From Eustoma russellianum (taxonomy: Eukaryota; Streptophyta; Magnoliopsida; Gentianales; Gentianaceae): a stretch of DNA of 64,000 bases. The stretch is taken from the NCBI GenBank assembly GCA_036186865.1, contig AP025040.1, positions 15,022,817 to 15,086,816 on the forward strand, in the 5' to 3' direction. A program made the translations under genes and the position numbers. The notes under the pieces are model-generated. The model did not search any database. It was given only the letters and a program-made list of their open reading frames with translations, and had not been told where the DNA came from. This document shows positions 44,316 through 57,128 of the stretch, in pieces; position 1 is the first letter of the stretch, and every line of letters starts with the position of its first letter.

Positions 44316-45553
44316 ATGCCTCGTCCCCGTGGGAGATCAGCCAGGTCACCGCAGGCCTTACCTATGCCACCGGAGCATGCTACACCCCAGCATCGGGTCC
44401 GATCCCTACATCATCTCGTGGACCCGCTCCGCCGCCACCACAATTCGGTCAGACTCCGCCACCTCCACCACCTCAAGGACAGTACCCACCGCCGCCGCAA
44501 TGACCACATCTACCGCCACAGGGGCAGTACTACTTCCCTCCAATGCCTGACATGACGGCGTTTCAGGCATTCTTCCAGGCCATGACTCAGATTGGCCAAG
44601 CGATGCTTCAGAATCAAACAGCACAACCCCCTCCACCTCAGCAACAGCAACCACAGACAGGACCTCGGTTTTACTTTGGAGAAATAAAAAGAGCAAGGGT
44701 CCGCACTTTCGAAGGACATCTTGACCCTGACGCTGCAGAGAAGTGGCTGGATGAAATAGAAAACTGCTTTGAATTAATCCAAGTGCCGGAAGACATGAAG
44801 GCGCAGGTCATCAGACCTTTTCTAATTAAAGAAGCGAATCAATGGTGGAAAACCAATCTGCAGCCTCTACCCAGACCAATTTCATGGGCCAGATTTTTGG
44901 AAGAGTTCTTTAAATTCTATGTCCCACCGTCAGTAACTTTGCAGAAGATGTGTGAATTTGAAGCCCTCAAGCAAGAACCTGGAATGACAGTTGCTGATTA
45001 CGCCAACCGGTTCACCGCCCTTGGAAGATATATGTCGTATACTATGGGGGATGAAAGATTGAAGATGCTCAAGTTTGAAAGAGGACTTAATTCCTGTATC
45101 CGTACTTGGCTTGTCAATGCAAACCCTGAGAATTTTACAAAGCTGTTGGACGCATGCTACCGAATCGAAAGGGATATCATCAGAAGAGACGGTGAGGTCA
45201 AAGCAAGAGACCTAGAGAATCTGGGGTTACACCAGCAGGCAGATGGAACAAGGCGGCAAACACGACTGGAGCTCGCCCCTCAAAACAGACCAGCACCCCA
45301 CGGCGACAGCCTCAACAGACCCAGCAACCTGCTATTCACCCATGTCCCACCTGCCATAAGCAACATTTGGGTGAGTGTATGCTGAAGACTAGAGGATGCT
45401 TCAACTGTGGGAAGATAGGTCACTTGGCAAAAGAATGTCCTGAGCCTAGGAAAGAAGCACCTCAGCAGCAACCAAGGAGTAAGCCTCGGCCCAATGCAAG
45501 AGTACACGTAATGACCGACACCGAGGTCGAGACCACGCCTGACGTCGTGACAT
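44316..45553 (+). pseudogene. Array unit 2 gag
   Basis: ATG at 44316 with the same start as unit 1. A one-base deletion near 44393 and a TGA near 44501 break the N-terminus, but from 44543 to about 45200 the frame is open: PDMTAFQAFFQAM, DPDAAEKWLDEIENCFEL, FKFYVPPSVTLQ, ADYANRFTALGRY. The TGA seen in units 1 and 3 after RFYF is GGA here. The one-base deletion near 45203 is shared with unit 1. Zinc knuckle CFNCGKIGHLAKEC near 45400. The best-preserved gag core of the three. Confidence 0.92.
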
Positions 45554-45628
45554 GTACGCTCCATACTAGCATTTAATTTTCCCCTGAAAGTCCATATGTG
45601 CTAGTATTTGAATCTGTAAATACTTCAG
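45554..45628 (+). other. Candidate gag/protease intron, unit 2 (donor weakened)
   Basis: 75 nt like unit 1, but the exon side of the donor is ACAT|GTACGC instead of ACAG|GTACGC, which should weaken splicing. Same in-frame TAA; same acceptor TTCAG|GTGCG. Confidence 0.68.
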
Positions 45629-48600
45629 GTGCGATATTGGTTTGTCATGTACATGCAAATGTACTGTTTGATAGTGGCGCTAGCCACTCTTTTGTGTCTA
45701 AAAGGTTTTCTAAGAACATAAATAGTTGTCCCATATGGTTAGAGACCTCATATCGTGTACAGGCAGCTTGTGATCAAGTACTGGTGTCTTACCACTTGCA
45801 TAAGAACTGCACAATTGAGATGGAAGGTCAGCTAATCGAGGCCAATCTGATTCTCATACCAATGAAAGATTTTGATATCATCCTTGGCATGGACTGGCTG
45901 TCCGAGAACCATGCCTGTATTGATTGTCATGGAAAGAAGGTAATCATAAAGGACCCCTCTCGTAAAGAAATATCTTACCAAAGAAACACCAAACTGAAGA
46001 AAGATCCAAAGAACAGCTACCTGACTGCTGCTCGCGCATATGGAGCTCTAAAAAAGGGCAATACCGGATTTTTGATATACGCTTTAAGCACGGAGCCTAG
46101 TACACCAACGATTAATCAAGTTCTAGTAGTACAGGAATTCTCTGAACTTTTCCATGACGAACTACCCGGATTACCACCAGATCGAGAAGTGGAGTTTGAG
46201 ATAAACTTAATACCAGGTGATGAATCTATATCGAAGGCACCCTACCGAATGGCGCCTGCAAAACTAAAGGAGCTAAAGGAACAGCTGCAGGAGCTAATTG
46301 AGAAAAAGTTCATCCGTCCCAGTGTATCTCCATGGGGTGCACCGGTGCTTTTCGTAAAGAAAAAGGCTGGGAGCATGCGATTATGCATAGACTACCGAGA
46401 GCTCAATAAGATTACGATTAAGAACAAGTACCCGTTACCAAGGATTGATGATCTATTCGATCATCTTCGAGGAGCAAGAGTGTTTAGCAAAATTGATATA
46501 CGATCATGATATCATCAGTTGAAAATAAAGGCGGAAGACGTGGCAAAGACTGCCTTCAGAACTCGTTACGGACATTACGAGTTCCTTGTAATGCCTTTCG
46601 GGTTGACTAATGCCCCGACAGCATTTATGGATCTAATAAATACAGTCTTTCGAGAGCAGTTAGACAAGTTTGTGGTAGTGTTTATCGACGATATTCTGAT
46701 CTACTCCCCAGACGAAGGCATACATGCCAAGCATTTGAGGACGGTACTGAGCATATTGCGCGAAAAGAAGTTGTATGCCAAATTCAGCAAATGTGAATTT
46801 TGGCTACATAGTGTGACTTTCTTGGGTCACGTCATGTCGGAAGATGGCATATCTGTTGACCCTAAGAAGATTGAAGAAATAACTGAATGACCTAGACCCA
46901 CTAATGTAACAGAAGTCAGGAGTTTTCTCGGGCTCGCTGGCTATTATCGAAAGTTCGTCGAAGGATTTTCTCGGATAGCGGTACCACTCACCAGGTTAAC
47001 TCAGAAGAAGACAAAGTTTGAATGGACCCCTGAGTGTGAGCAAAGTTTTTTTGAATTGAAGAAGAGGTTAACCACTGCCCCTATCTTGGCGCAACCAGTT
47101 GCGGGCAAAGGGTTCATCGTATACAGCGATGCTTCGATAAATGATTTGGGATGCGTGTTAATGCAGAAGGATCGGGTAATCGCTTATGCCTCACGTCAGC
47201 TGAAACCGTATGAGCTGAATTACCCTGTGCATGATTTAGAGTTAGCCGCAGTTGTCTTTGCTATAAAAATTTGGAGGCATTATCTGTATGGTGAAAAGTG
47301 CGAGATTTATACGGATCATAAAAGTCTAAAGTATCTTTTCACACAAAAAGAACTAAATATGAGACAACGGCGATGGCTCGAGTTGATCAAAGATTACGAT
47401 CTCACCATTCAATATCATCCTGAGAAAGCAAACAAGGTCGCGAATGCATTAAGTCAGAAGTCAAGCCACGCTCGACAATCTCCACTTGAGCGGGAGATGG
47501 CAGAATTTGGGGTGGATGTTGTGGATTCAGTAGTAAATGTTCTGGCCACTTTGACTGTCACTCCCTCCCTGATTGATAAAATCAAAGGAGCCCAGAAGGA
47601 CGATGAGGCACTGGCAAAAATCATGACCAGAATAAGGGAGAAGCCGGAGGATGACTTCCAGATGCGCGAGGATGACAGCATATGGTTCAGAGGAAGACTT
47701 TGTGTACCAGATGACAACTCTCTTAAGAACGAAGTATTGAAAAACTATTGGTGGATCAAGACTTAAAGAAAAACTATTGGTGGATCGGGATGAAACGCCA
47801 AATAGCATAGTATGTAGAAAGATGCCTTGTATGTCAGCGGGTCAAGGCAGAGCATCAGAGACCTGCAGGATTACTAAAGTCGCTGGAAGTCCCAGAGTGG
47901 AAGTGGGATCACGTAACCATGGATTTTGTTACTAGCCTTCTAAAAACCAGGAATGGGAATGATACCATATGGGTTATTGTTGATCGCCTCACCAAGACCG
48001 CTCATTTCCTACCCATACCTATCCGTGCATCTCTGGAGAAGCTAGCCATTATGTACATGGACGAAATAGTCAGCTTGCATGGGTACCTCTAAGTATCGTC
48101 TGCGACCGAGATCCTCGGTTCACTTCAAGATTTTGGACTGCCTTCCAAGAAGCTCTAGGGACAGAGATTCGGATGAGCACTGCTTTCCATCTGTAGACAG
48201 ATGGACAATCAGAGCGAACCATACAAACTCTTGAAGACATGCTTCATGCTTGCATTTTGGACTTCAAAGGAAGCTGGGATAAGTGTGTCAAGCTAATCGA
48301 GTTCTCATACAATAACAGCTACCATCGATCAATCGGCATGGCATCGTTCGAGGCATTGTATGGCCATAAAATGTCGATCCCCACTATACTGGGATGAGAT
48401 GGGGGGAAAGAACCTTGACGAGACCAGACCTAGTCGAACAGACTCTCGAGAAAGTCAAGATCATCAAGGAAAGACTAAAAGCAGCTCAAGATCGGAGTAA
48501 AGTTTGGGCAGATACCAAAAGGTGACCGGTTGAATTTCAAGTAGGGGAAAAGTTTACTTAAAGGTATCTCCAACAAAAGGCGTAATGTGGTTCGGTATTA

Positions 48601-48959
48601 AGGGAAAATTAAGCCTAATGTATATCGGTCCCTATGAAGTATTTGAAAGGGTCGGAGAAGTGGCATATTGCTTAGCACTACCTCCTTCCCTATCTCAACT
48701 GCATGATGTATTCTGCGTGTCGCAACTGCGCCGGTACGTCCACGACCCAAGTCACATCTTGGATGAGCAGCCTCCAACACTCAAGGAGGACGTCTCCTAT
48801 AACGAGGAACCAGTTAAGATAGTGGACCGAAAGGAGCAGGTACTAAGGAAGCGCTCTATTCCGTTCGTGAAAGTACAGTGGAGTCACCACACCGAACGAG
48901 AAGCAACTTGGGAACCTGAACAGCGCATGCATGAACATCACCCGCACCTATTTCTATAA
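45629..48959 (+). pseudogene. Array unit 2 pol
   Basis: Protease and the first half of RT form one open frame to TGA at 46507 (IDIRS*), shared with unit 1. RT continues 46519-46890 with FIDDIL intact and a TGA at 46888, also shared. RNase H and the start of integrase are open 47056-47766. Near 47739-47757 about 50 bases encoding the integrase zinc-finger start are replaced by a 19-base copy of sequence just downstream. Further stops follow (TAG near 47810, near 48196), frameshifts near 48082 and 48385. The chromodomain-like tail 48585-48959 has its own variants (KRSIPFVKVQWSHHTE). Confidence 0.92.
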
Positions 48960-48992
48960 GGTACGTAAAGTTTCGAGGACGAAACTTTTTAT

Positions 48993-49005
48993 AAGAAGGG
49001 GAGGA
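48993..49005 (+). other. Polypurine tract, array unit 2
   Basis: AAGAAGGGGAGGA directly before LTR3. Confidence 0.9.
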
Positions 49006-52000
49006 TGTTGTAACCGCACTGTTAGCATTCATAAAAAAAATTTCTCTTAGGTGTTATAATCCGTCAAAGTTATGAAGTAAACCAAATAAATTACTAAGTA
49101 ACATGATTATCAAATAAATAAGTACATGGAAGTATATAGTAATAGAATAAATTAGAACACCTCATAAATACTTTGGGTTGATAAAAATAAAACAAGAAAT
49201 TTTCTGCACCCCTACCCCTTAAGGGACGGCCATGCCATTTCTTTAATACCCAAAGACCTTAAGTTTGATAAGGCCCTCAACTTAAAAGCCCCAAATAGAG
49301 GCCCTAAATCTAGAAACCTCCAAACAAAATATCTTCAAGAAAATATTCCTCATCTCATGATGTCACCTAAACCTAGCCTACTTTCTCTTTTCCCCTTCCC
49401 ATCACCGGCGGCCAAATCCCTCCAATGGGAGAAAATAGCTTCACCACACTCCATCTTCTCCATCCTTCCTTCCTCCCCTATAAACCGAAACCCACCCAAG
49501 CACCAAGAATAATCCTACGAATCTCTTCACTAGCCAAGGAACAAGTTACTTTCTTCCACGCCCTCTTCAACTGTGGCCAAAGAGAAACAAAGAAAGCAGT
49601 AGGGATATCTCAAGCAAGATTCAAGGTAAGATTTCCCTCTCTAGCTCTTAGAAGAATTAAAGGTAGGTTTTAGTAATTATTCCATAAGCTTGTATTACCC
49701 TAAATAAATCAAGAGCTCATTTTTTTCCTTCCCTTCTCCAACTGTACACCACCAATAGAAGGGAGGACCAATTCAAGCTTCAGAAGGAAGGAACTAGACT
49801 TAGTCTCAAGAACCCACCAAGAGCAAGGACCTAAAGGAAAGTATCTCCTTGTAATCTACTTTGAAATATGTTTGAACCTTAAAGATATTGATGTTAAGAA
49901 AAACGTGGATGAACCTTAGAATGGTAAATCTAGGCATTGATGGTATAAGAATTGACTGTTGGGACTAAAAGCTATGAGTGTTGTTGTCTTGATAAATAAA
50001 TGAAATGAGGGTATAGAAGAGGAAGTGGGTTCGGTTTGGGTACATTAGAGAGATTCACAATTTAAGTAATGGAACAAGAAGATAAAAAAGGGAGTAGGAG
50101 AAATTGTCTATTGTCATATGGTTAACATTCTTGAGTTGATTGTTGAAAAGAGAAGCAAACTTAGAAGGGGAAGGGGACTTTTGGACAAAAGGAGAGGAGA
50201 AGAAGACAACTTAGAAAAGAAAAGAACTAAAAAGGTGTGTGAGGAAAATAAAGCAAGAATGGTAAAATGGAGCCCCTCCCGTCACGGCTGGGAATAGTAG
50301 GGGAGTTTGATTTTCAAGCTTTTAGGATGAGTTAGGTGATGACCAATGCATTTATTTTTAAATAATAAATGTTTGTTATAATATTGGGTGGTAAATGAAG
50401 AAAGTTAGTGGAATAGTGGGTGCCATAACCCACGGTTTTGGGTCCAATTAGTGGGGGGTGTTCTTTTTCCTTCTAGCCTTGTATCCTTAGGTGTTTTGTG
50501 ATGGTATGTGGGGATAATTATAAAATAATGAATTGTTTTGGGTATATAATTTGAATATACTGATATGAGATCTCTTTTGTAGCCAAGAAGTGGAGCCAAG
50601 AGATGAAGAAGGAGCTAATCCACTACTTTATATTTGTGACAAGACATTGTAACTAATGGGACTTTGGACTTTTTGCAATAAATTTTACATGGTATTTTGG
50701 TGATAGTTTTATTATATTCATAAGCTCAAGAATTGTCTTAGGATGGTATCATGGTTCATAAAAATGGAAAGGTCTTTAAGTATGGCCTATGGTAAAACGA
50801 AATGTATTCTTGGTTATGTACATATACATATGATTCGGCCTTTAAGGGCTGGAAAAGACTACTTTATGCAAGTTCTTGTTATGGTGGACTACACTATGTG
50901 ATTAATAGATTTTAAGAGAATTTAGGATCTAACTTAGGAAATTGATCCGATTAAAAATGCGGAAGAACAGAAATATGCAAAATAGCCCAAAACAGACCCG
51001 GAAGGACCTGTTATTCCCGAAAATGGGCATGGAAATTTGATTAAGTTGACGATGAACTAGTACCGTGAAAATAGGGTCACATTGGTGTCGTTTCAGGAAC
51101 GTTTCGGGGTTAAAATGAGGGAAAAATCAATCGTTTTAAGGTGCTGGAATTTTTCCAGCTTATAGCAAAATTTAAGAAACCCGAGAATAGTTATAGGAAA
51201 CAACATAAAGAAATTTAGGTATTGACGGTTACGGAGTCCATTTCCTTGCATCGTTTGCATATCATGACATTCTTTTTAAAAAGATATTTCATGGCTTTAT
51301 TTTGAAAGTATAGTATTGTTTTAACACTTAAGTGTGATGTCGATTTAAAGGCTCGTATTGAATAAACTGTCATTACGATCGATTCCGGCATTGTTATAGT
51401 TATGGACCCGAGTGTAACATCCTTTTATAGGTTGCCGGGATAATGTACAGTTATGGTTATGGTTGTGGTTATGGACCCAAGCGTAACATCCTCTTGTAGG
51501 TTGTCGGGTAATGTACAGTTACGGTTATGGACGGAATCAGTCGTATTTGACTTTTTATTCGTACGGTGGAAAGGTATGCCATGGCTATATTTTAATAGTA
51601 CCATATAGTATGATTTCAAAAAAAAGTAACGTATAGTATTGCATTATTTGAATATCCTCGCATTTCATGTTGCATCACGTTGCATCATGTTACATTAAGC
51701 TAAGATTGTTGAGTTTTATTCACCATAGATGTACGGTTTAAGCTGAGTAGTGCACCAGGTATGGAAATTAATGTCTAGTTTATGTTCAATGTTCTGAAGT
51801 ATTTCTTAGTAGATCAGGGGAAATACTTGCTGGGTTATTTTGATCACTCACCTTGTTCTATCTCTTACATTTTTCAGAGTCTCCGGAGCTCGAAATCGAA
51901 TATATCGAGGATGAACCAAGACAGGAATATCCATAAGAGTGAGAGCTGTTTAGGCTTTGAATTACTGTTGTTCGCATTATGGACTTTTGTGGATTTTGGG

Positions 52001-52207
52001 TTATGCATCGATGTATGATGTAAACGTTGAACGTTTTCTGTTGAAGGTTTGAAATCTATCAGATTACTATCTCTGCGATGATTTTTATTCAACAATCCGT
52101 GACTTAGTCATGAGACCATACTGTATTGCATCGTCGCCTTGTACTTTACATAGCAAAGTACGGCAGGTGCACCATACGCGGGACAGACCTGGGTACGGGG
52201 TGCTACA
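49006..52207 (+). repeat. Array LTR3 (3,202 bp)
   Basis: Same ends (one change, GGGGTGCTACA). Its 5' part is LTR2-like, while its middle shares many variants with LTR4 (CTCCAACTGTACACCACCAA, ACAAGACATTGTAAC, GGAAGAACAGAAATATGC). Shared by units 2 and 3. Confidence 0.95.
49479..49484 (+). promoter_or_regulatory. TATA box of array LTR3
   Basis: TATAAA at the equivalent position, following TCCTCCCC. Confidence 0.6.
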
Positions 52208-52209
52208 GG

Positions 52210-52221
52210 TGGTATCAGAGC
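52210..52221 (+). other. Primer binding site, array unit 3
   Basis: TGGTATCAGAGC, two bases after LTR3. Confidence 0.92.
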
Positions 52222-52451
52222 CCAGGCTCTAGATCCATTGCAGAACATAGAAAATTAAGTGCTGATCTTAGAACCGTAAGTCATGATTGTAGATTTAAGA
52301 TATGATCTTAGTTGAGAGATGACCTTAGTTTAGGAAACGTAGAATGGGATTAAGAATGCCATCCTGAATAAGATATGGAAATTCTTCCGGATATTTGTAT
52401 CTTATAATCGTCTTTCTCAGTAATATAATCACTGGCGCTGTGGAAGTGCAG

Positions 52452-53641
52452 ATGCCTCGTCCCCGTGGGAGATCAGCCAGGTCACCGCAGGCCTTACCTG
52501 CGCCACCGGAGCATGCCAACCCAGCCTCGGGGTCCGATCCCTACATCATCTCGTGGACCCGCTCCGCTGCCATCACAATTCGGTTAGACTCCGTCACCTC
52601 CACCACCTCAAGGACAGTACCCACCGCCGCCACAAGGACCGCATCAACCTCAGGCATTCTTCCAGGCCATGACTCAGATTGGCCAAGCGATGCTTCAGAA
52701 TCAAACAGCACAACCCCCTCCACCTCAGCAGCAGGAACCACATACAGGACCTCAGTTTTACTTTTGAGAAATAAAAAGAGCAAGGGCCCCCACTTTCGAA
52801 GGACATTCTGACCCTGACGCTGCAGAGAAGTGGCTGGATGAAATAGAAAACTGCTTTGAATTAATCCAAGTGCCGGAAGACATGAAGGCGCATGTCATCA
52901 GACCTTTTCTAATTGAAGAAGCGAATCAACTGTGGAAAACCAATCTGCAACCTCTACCCAGACCAATTTCATGGGCCCGATTTTTGGAAGAGTTCTTTAA
53001 ATTCTATATCCCACCGTCAGTAACTTTGCAGAAGATGGGTGAATTTGAAGCCCTCAAGCAAGAACCTGGAATAACAATTGCTGATTACGCCAACCGGTTC
53101 ACCGCCCTTGGAAGATATGTGTCGTCTACTATGGGGGTTGAAAGATTGAAGATGCTCAAGTTTGAAAGAGGACTTAATTCCCGTATCCGTACTTGTCTTG
53201 TCAATGCAAACCCTGAGAATTTTAGAAAGCTGTTGGACGCATGCTACCGAATCGAGAGGGATATCATCAGAAGAGACGACGAGGTCAAAGGCAAGAGACC
53301 TAGTGAATCTGGGGTTACACCAGCAGGCAGATGGAACAAGGCAGCAAAGACGACTCTAGCTCGCCCCTTAAGACAGGCCAGCACCCCACAGCGACATCCT
53401 CAACAGACCCAGCAACCTGCTATTCACCCATGTCCCACCTGCCATAAGCAACATTTGGGTGAGTGTATGCTGAAGACTGGAGGATGCTTCAACTGTGGGA
53501 AGACAGGTCACTTGGCAAAAGAATGTCCTCAGCCTAGCAAAGGAGCACCTCAGCAGCAACCAAAGAGTAAGCCTCGGCCCAATGCAAGAGTACACGTAAT
53601 GACCGACACCGAGGTCGAGACCACGCCTGACGTCGTGACAG
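52452..53641 (+). pseudogene. Array unit 3 gag
   Basis: ATG at 52452. A small deletion near 52518 shifts the frame, and about 57 nt of the proline-rich linker (CCACAGGGGCAG...TTTCAGG in units 1 and 2) are missing near 52648. TGA at 52764-52766 is shared with unit 1. From 52870 the frame is open through the gag core and the complete C-terminus: KGKRPSESGVTPAGRW, then CPTC...CFNCGKTGHLAKECP. The one-base deletion of units 1 and 2 is absent here, so this is the reference for the correct C-terminal frame. Confidence 0.92.
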
Positions 53642-53716
53642 GTACGCTCCATACTAGCATTTAATTTTCCCCTGAAAGTCCATATGTGCTAGTATTTGAA
53701 TCTGTAAATACTTCAG
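53642..53716 (+). other. Candidate gag/protease intron, unit 3 (75 nt, in-frame stop)
   Basis: Donor GACAG|GTACGC and acceptor CTTCAG|GTGCG. The gag frame upstream (53641) and protease frame downstream (53717) are in phase, broken only by the TAA at 53662-53664 inside the insert. Confidence 0.74.
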
Positions 53717-56700
53717 GTGCGATATTGGTTTGTCATGTACATGCAAATGTACTGTTTGATAGTGGCGTTAGCCACTCTTTTGTGTCTAAAAGGTTCGCTA
53801 AGAACCTAAATAGTTGTCCCCTATGGTTAGAGACCCTATATCGGTATAGGCAGCCGGTGATCAAGTACTGGTGTCCTACCACTTGTATAAGAACTGCACA
53901 ATTGAGATGGAAGGTCAGCTGTTCGAGGCCAGTCTGATTCCCATACCAATGAAAGATTTTGATATCATCCTTGGCATGGACTGGCTGTCCGAGAACCATG
54001 TATGTATTGATTTTCATAGAAAGAAGGTAATCATCAAGGACCCCGCTCGTAAAGAAATATCTTACCAAGGAAACACCAAACTGAAGAAAGATCCAAAGAT
54101 TACCTACCTGACTTCTGCTCGCGCATATCGAGCTCTAAAAAAGGGCAATACCGGATTTTTGATATACGCTTTAAGCACGGAGCCTAATACACTTACGATT
54201 AATCAAGTTCCAGTAGTACAAGAATTCTCTGATGTTTTCCCTGACGAACTACCCGGATTACCACCAGATCGAGAAGTGGAGTTTGAGATAAACTTAATAC
54301 CAGGTGCTGAACCTATATCGAAGGCACCCTACCGAATGGCGCCTGCAGAACTAAAGGAGCTAAAGGAACAGCTGCAGGAGCTAATTGAGAAAAAGTTCAT
54401 CCGTCCCAGTGTATCTCCATGGGGTGCACCGGTGCTTTTCGTAAAGAAAAAGGATGGGAGCATGCGATTATGCATAGACTACCGGGAGCTCAATAAGATT
54501 GCGATTAAGAATAAATACCTGTTACCAAGGATTGATGATCTATTCGATCATCTTCGAGGATCAAGAGTGTTTAGCAAAATTGATCTACGATCAGGATATC
54601 ATTAGTTGAAAATAAAGGCGGAAGACGTGGCAAAGACTGCCTTCAGAACTCGTTACGGACATTACGAGTTCCTTGTAATGCCTTTCGGGTTGACTAATCC
54701 CCCGACTGCATTTATGGATCTAATGAATAGAGTCTTTCGAGAGCAGTTAGACAAGTTTGTGGTAGTGTTTATCAACGATATTCTGATCTACTCCCCAGAC
54801 GAATGCATACATGCCAAGCATTTGAGGACGGTACTGAGCATATTCCGCGAAAAGAAGTTGTACGCCAAATTCAGCAAATGTGAATTTTGGCTACATAGTG
54901 TGACTTTCTTGGGTCACGTCATATCGGAAGATGGCATATCTGTTGACCATAAGAAGATTGAAGCAATAACTAAATGGCCCAGACCCACTAATGTAACAGA
55001 AGTCAGGAGTTTTCTCAGGCTCGCTGGCTATTATCGAAAGTTCATCGAAGGATTTTCTCGGATAATGGTACCACTCACCAGGTTAACTCAGAAGAAGACA
55101 AAGTTTGAATGGACCCCTGAGTGTGAGCAAAGTTTTTTTGAATTGAAGAAGAGGTTAACCACTGCCCCTATCTTGGCGCAACCAGTTGCGGGCGAAGGGT
55201 TCGTCGTATACAGCGATGCTTTGAAAAATGGTTTAGGATGCATGTTAATGCAGAAGGATCGGGTAATCGCTTATGCCTCACGTCAGCTGAAACCGTATGA
55301 GCAGAATTATCCTGTGCATGATTTAGAGTTAGCCGCAGTTGTCTTTGCTCTAAAAATTTGGAGGCATTATCTGTATGGTGAAAAGTGCGAGATTTATACG
55401 GATCATAAAAGTCTAAAGTATCTTTTCACACAAAAAGAACTAAATATGAGACAACGGCGATGGCTCGAGTTGATCAAAGATTACGATCTCACCATTCAAT
55501 ATCATCCTGAGAAAGCAAACAAGGTCGCGAATGCATTAAGTCAGAAGTCAAGCCACGCTCGACAATCTCCACTTGAGCGGGAGATGGTAGAATCCGGGCT
55601 GGATGTTGTGGATTCAGTAGTAAATGCTCTGGCCACTTTGACTTTCACTCCCTCCCTAATTGATAAAATCAAAGGAGCCCAGAAGGACGATGAGGCACTG
55701 GCAAAAATCATGACCAGAATAAGGGAGAAGCCGGAGGATGACTTCCAGATGCGCGAGGATGACAGCCTATGGTTCCGAGGAAGACTTTATGTACCAGATG
55801 ACAACTCTCTTAAGAACGAAGTATTGAAAGAAGATTATAGCTCTCGGCTATCAATCCATCCCGGTGCAAATAAAATGTATCAAGACTTAAAGAAAAACTA
55901 TTGGTGGATCAGGATGAAACGCCAAATAGCAGAGTATGTAGAAAGATGCCTTGTATGTCAGCAGGTCAAGGCAGAGCATCAGAGACATGTAGGATTACTA
56001 CAGCCGCTGGAAGTCCCAGAGTGGAAGTGGGATCACGTAACCATGGATTTCGTTACTAGCCTTCCCAGAACCAGGAATGGGAATGATACCATATGGGTTA
56101 TTGTTGATCGCCTCACCAAGACCACTCATTTCCTACCCATACCTATCCATGCATCTCTGGAGAAGCTAGCCACTATTTACATGGACGAAATAGTCAGCTT
56201 GCATGGGGTACCTCTAAGTATCGTCTACGACCAAGATCCCCGGTTCACTTCAAGATTTTGGACCGCCTTCTAAGAAGCTCTAGGGACAGAGATTCGGATG
56301 AGCACTGCTTTCCATCCGCAGACAGACGGCCAATCAGAGCGGACCATACAAACTCTTAAAGACATGCTTCGTGCTTGCACTTTGGACTTCAAAGGAAGCT
56401 GGGATAAGTGTGTCAAGCTAATCGAGTTCTCATACAATAACAGCTACCATCGATCAATCGGCATGGCATCGTTCGAGGCATTGTATGGCCGTAAAATGTC
56501 GATCCCACTATACTGGGATGAGATAGGGAAAAGAACCTTGACGGGACCAGACCTAGGCAAACAGACTCTTGAGAAAGTCAAGATCATCAAGGAAAGACTA
56601 AAAGCATCTCAAGATTGGAGTAAAGTTTGGGCAGATACCAAAAAGCGACCGGTTGAATTTCAAGTAAGGGAAAAGTTTACTTAAAGGTATCTCCAACAAA

Positions 56701-57082
56701 GGGCGTAATGCGGTTCGGTATTAAGGGAAAATTAAGGCCAAGGTATATCAGTCCCTATGAAGTATTTAAAAGGGTCGGAGAAGTGGCATATCGGTTAGCA
56801 CTACCTCCTTCCCTATCTCAACTGCATGATGTATTCCACGTGTCGCAACTGCGCCAGTACGTCCATGACCCAAGTCACATCTTAGATGAGCAGCCTCCAA
56901 CACTTAAGGAGGACGTCTCCTATAACGAGGAACCAGTTAAGATAGTGGACCGAAAGGAGCATGTACTAAGGAAGTGCACTATTCCATTCGTGAAAGTACA
57001 GTGGAGTCACCACAGCAAACGAGAAGCAACTTGGGAACCTGAACAGTGCATGCGTGAACATCACCCGCACCTATTTCTATAA
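53717..57082 (+). pseudogene. Array unit 3 pol
   Basis: Protease has LFDSGVSHSF and a frameshift near 53850. RT is open 53871-54605 (TAG replaces Gln after SGYH), then RT, RNase H and most of integrase are open as one 555-codon frame, 54606-56273. In RT the catalytic FIDDIL reads FINDIL near 54775, replacing the first catalytic Asp, so RT should be dead. Integrase: IHPGANK, CLVCQQVKAEH, MDFVTSLPRTRNGND, then TAA at 56271 (Gln in the other units), resuming STAFHPQTDGQSERT and FEALYGRK at 56298-56684. The chromodomain-like tail is at 56708-57082. The most readable pol of the three. Confidence 0.93.
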
Positions 57083-57115
57083 GGTACGTAAATTTTCGAA
57101 GACAAAACTTTTTAT

Positions 57116-57128
57116 AAGAAGGGGAGGA
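57116..57128 (+). other. Polypurine tract, array unit 3
   Basis: AAGAAGGGGAGGA directly before LTR4. Confidence 0.9.
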
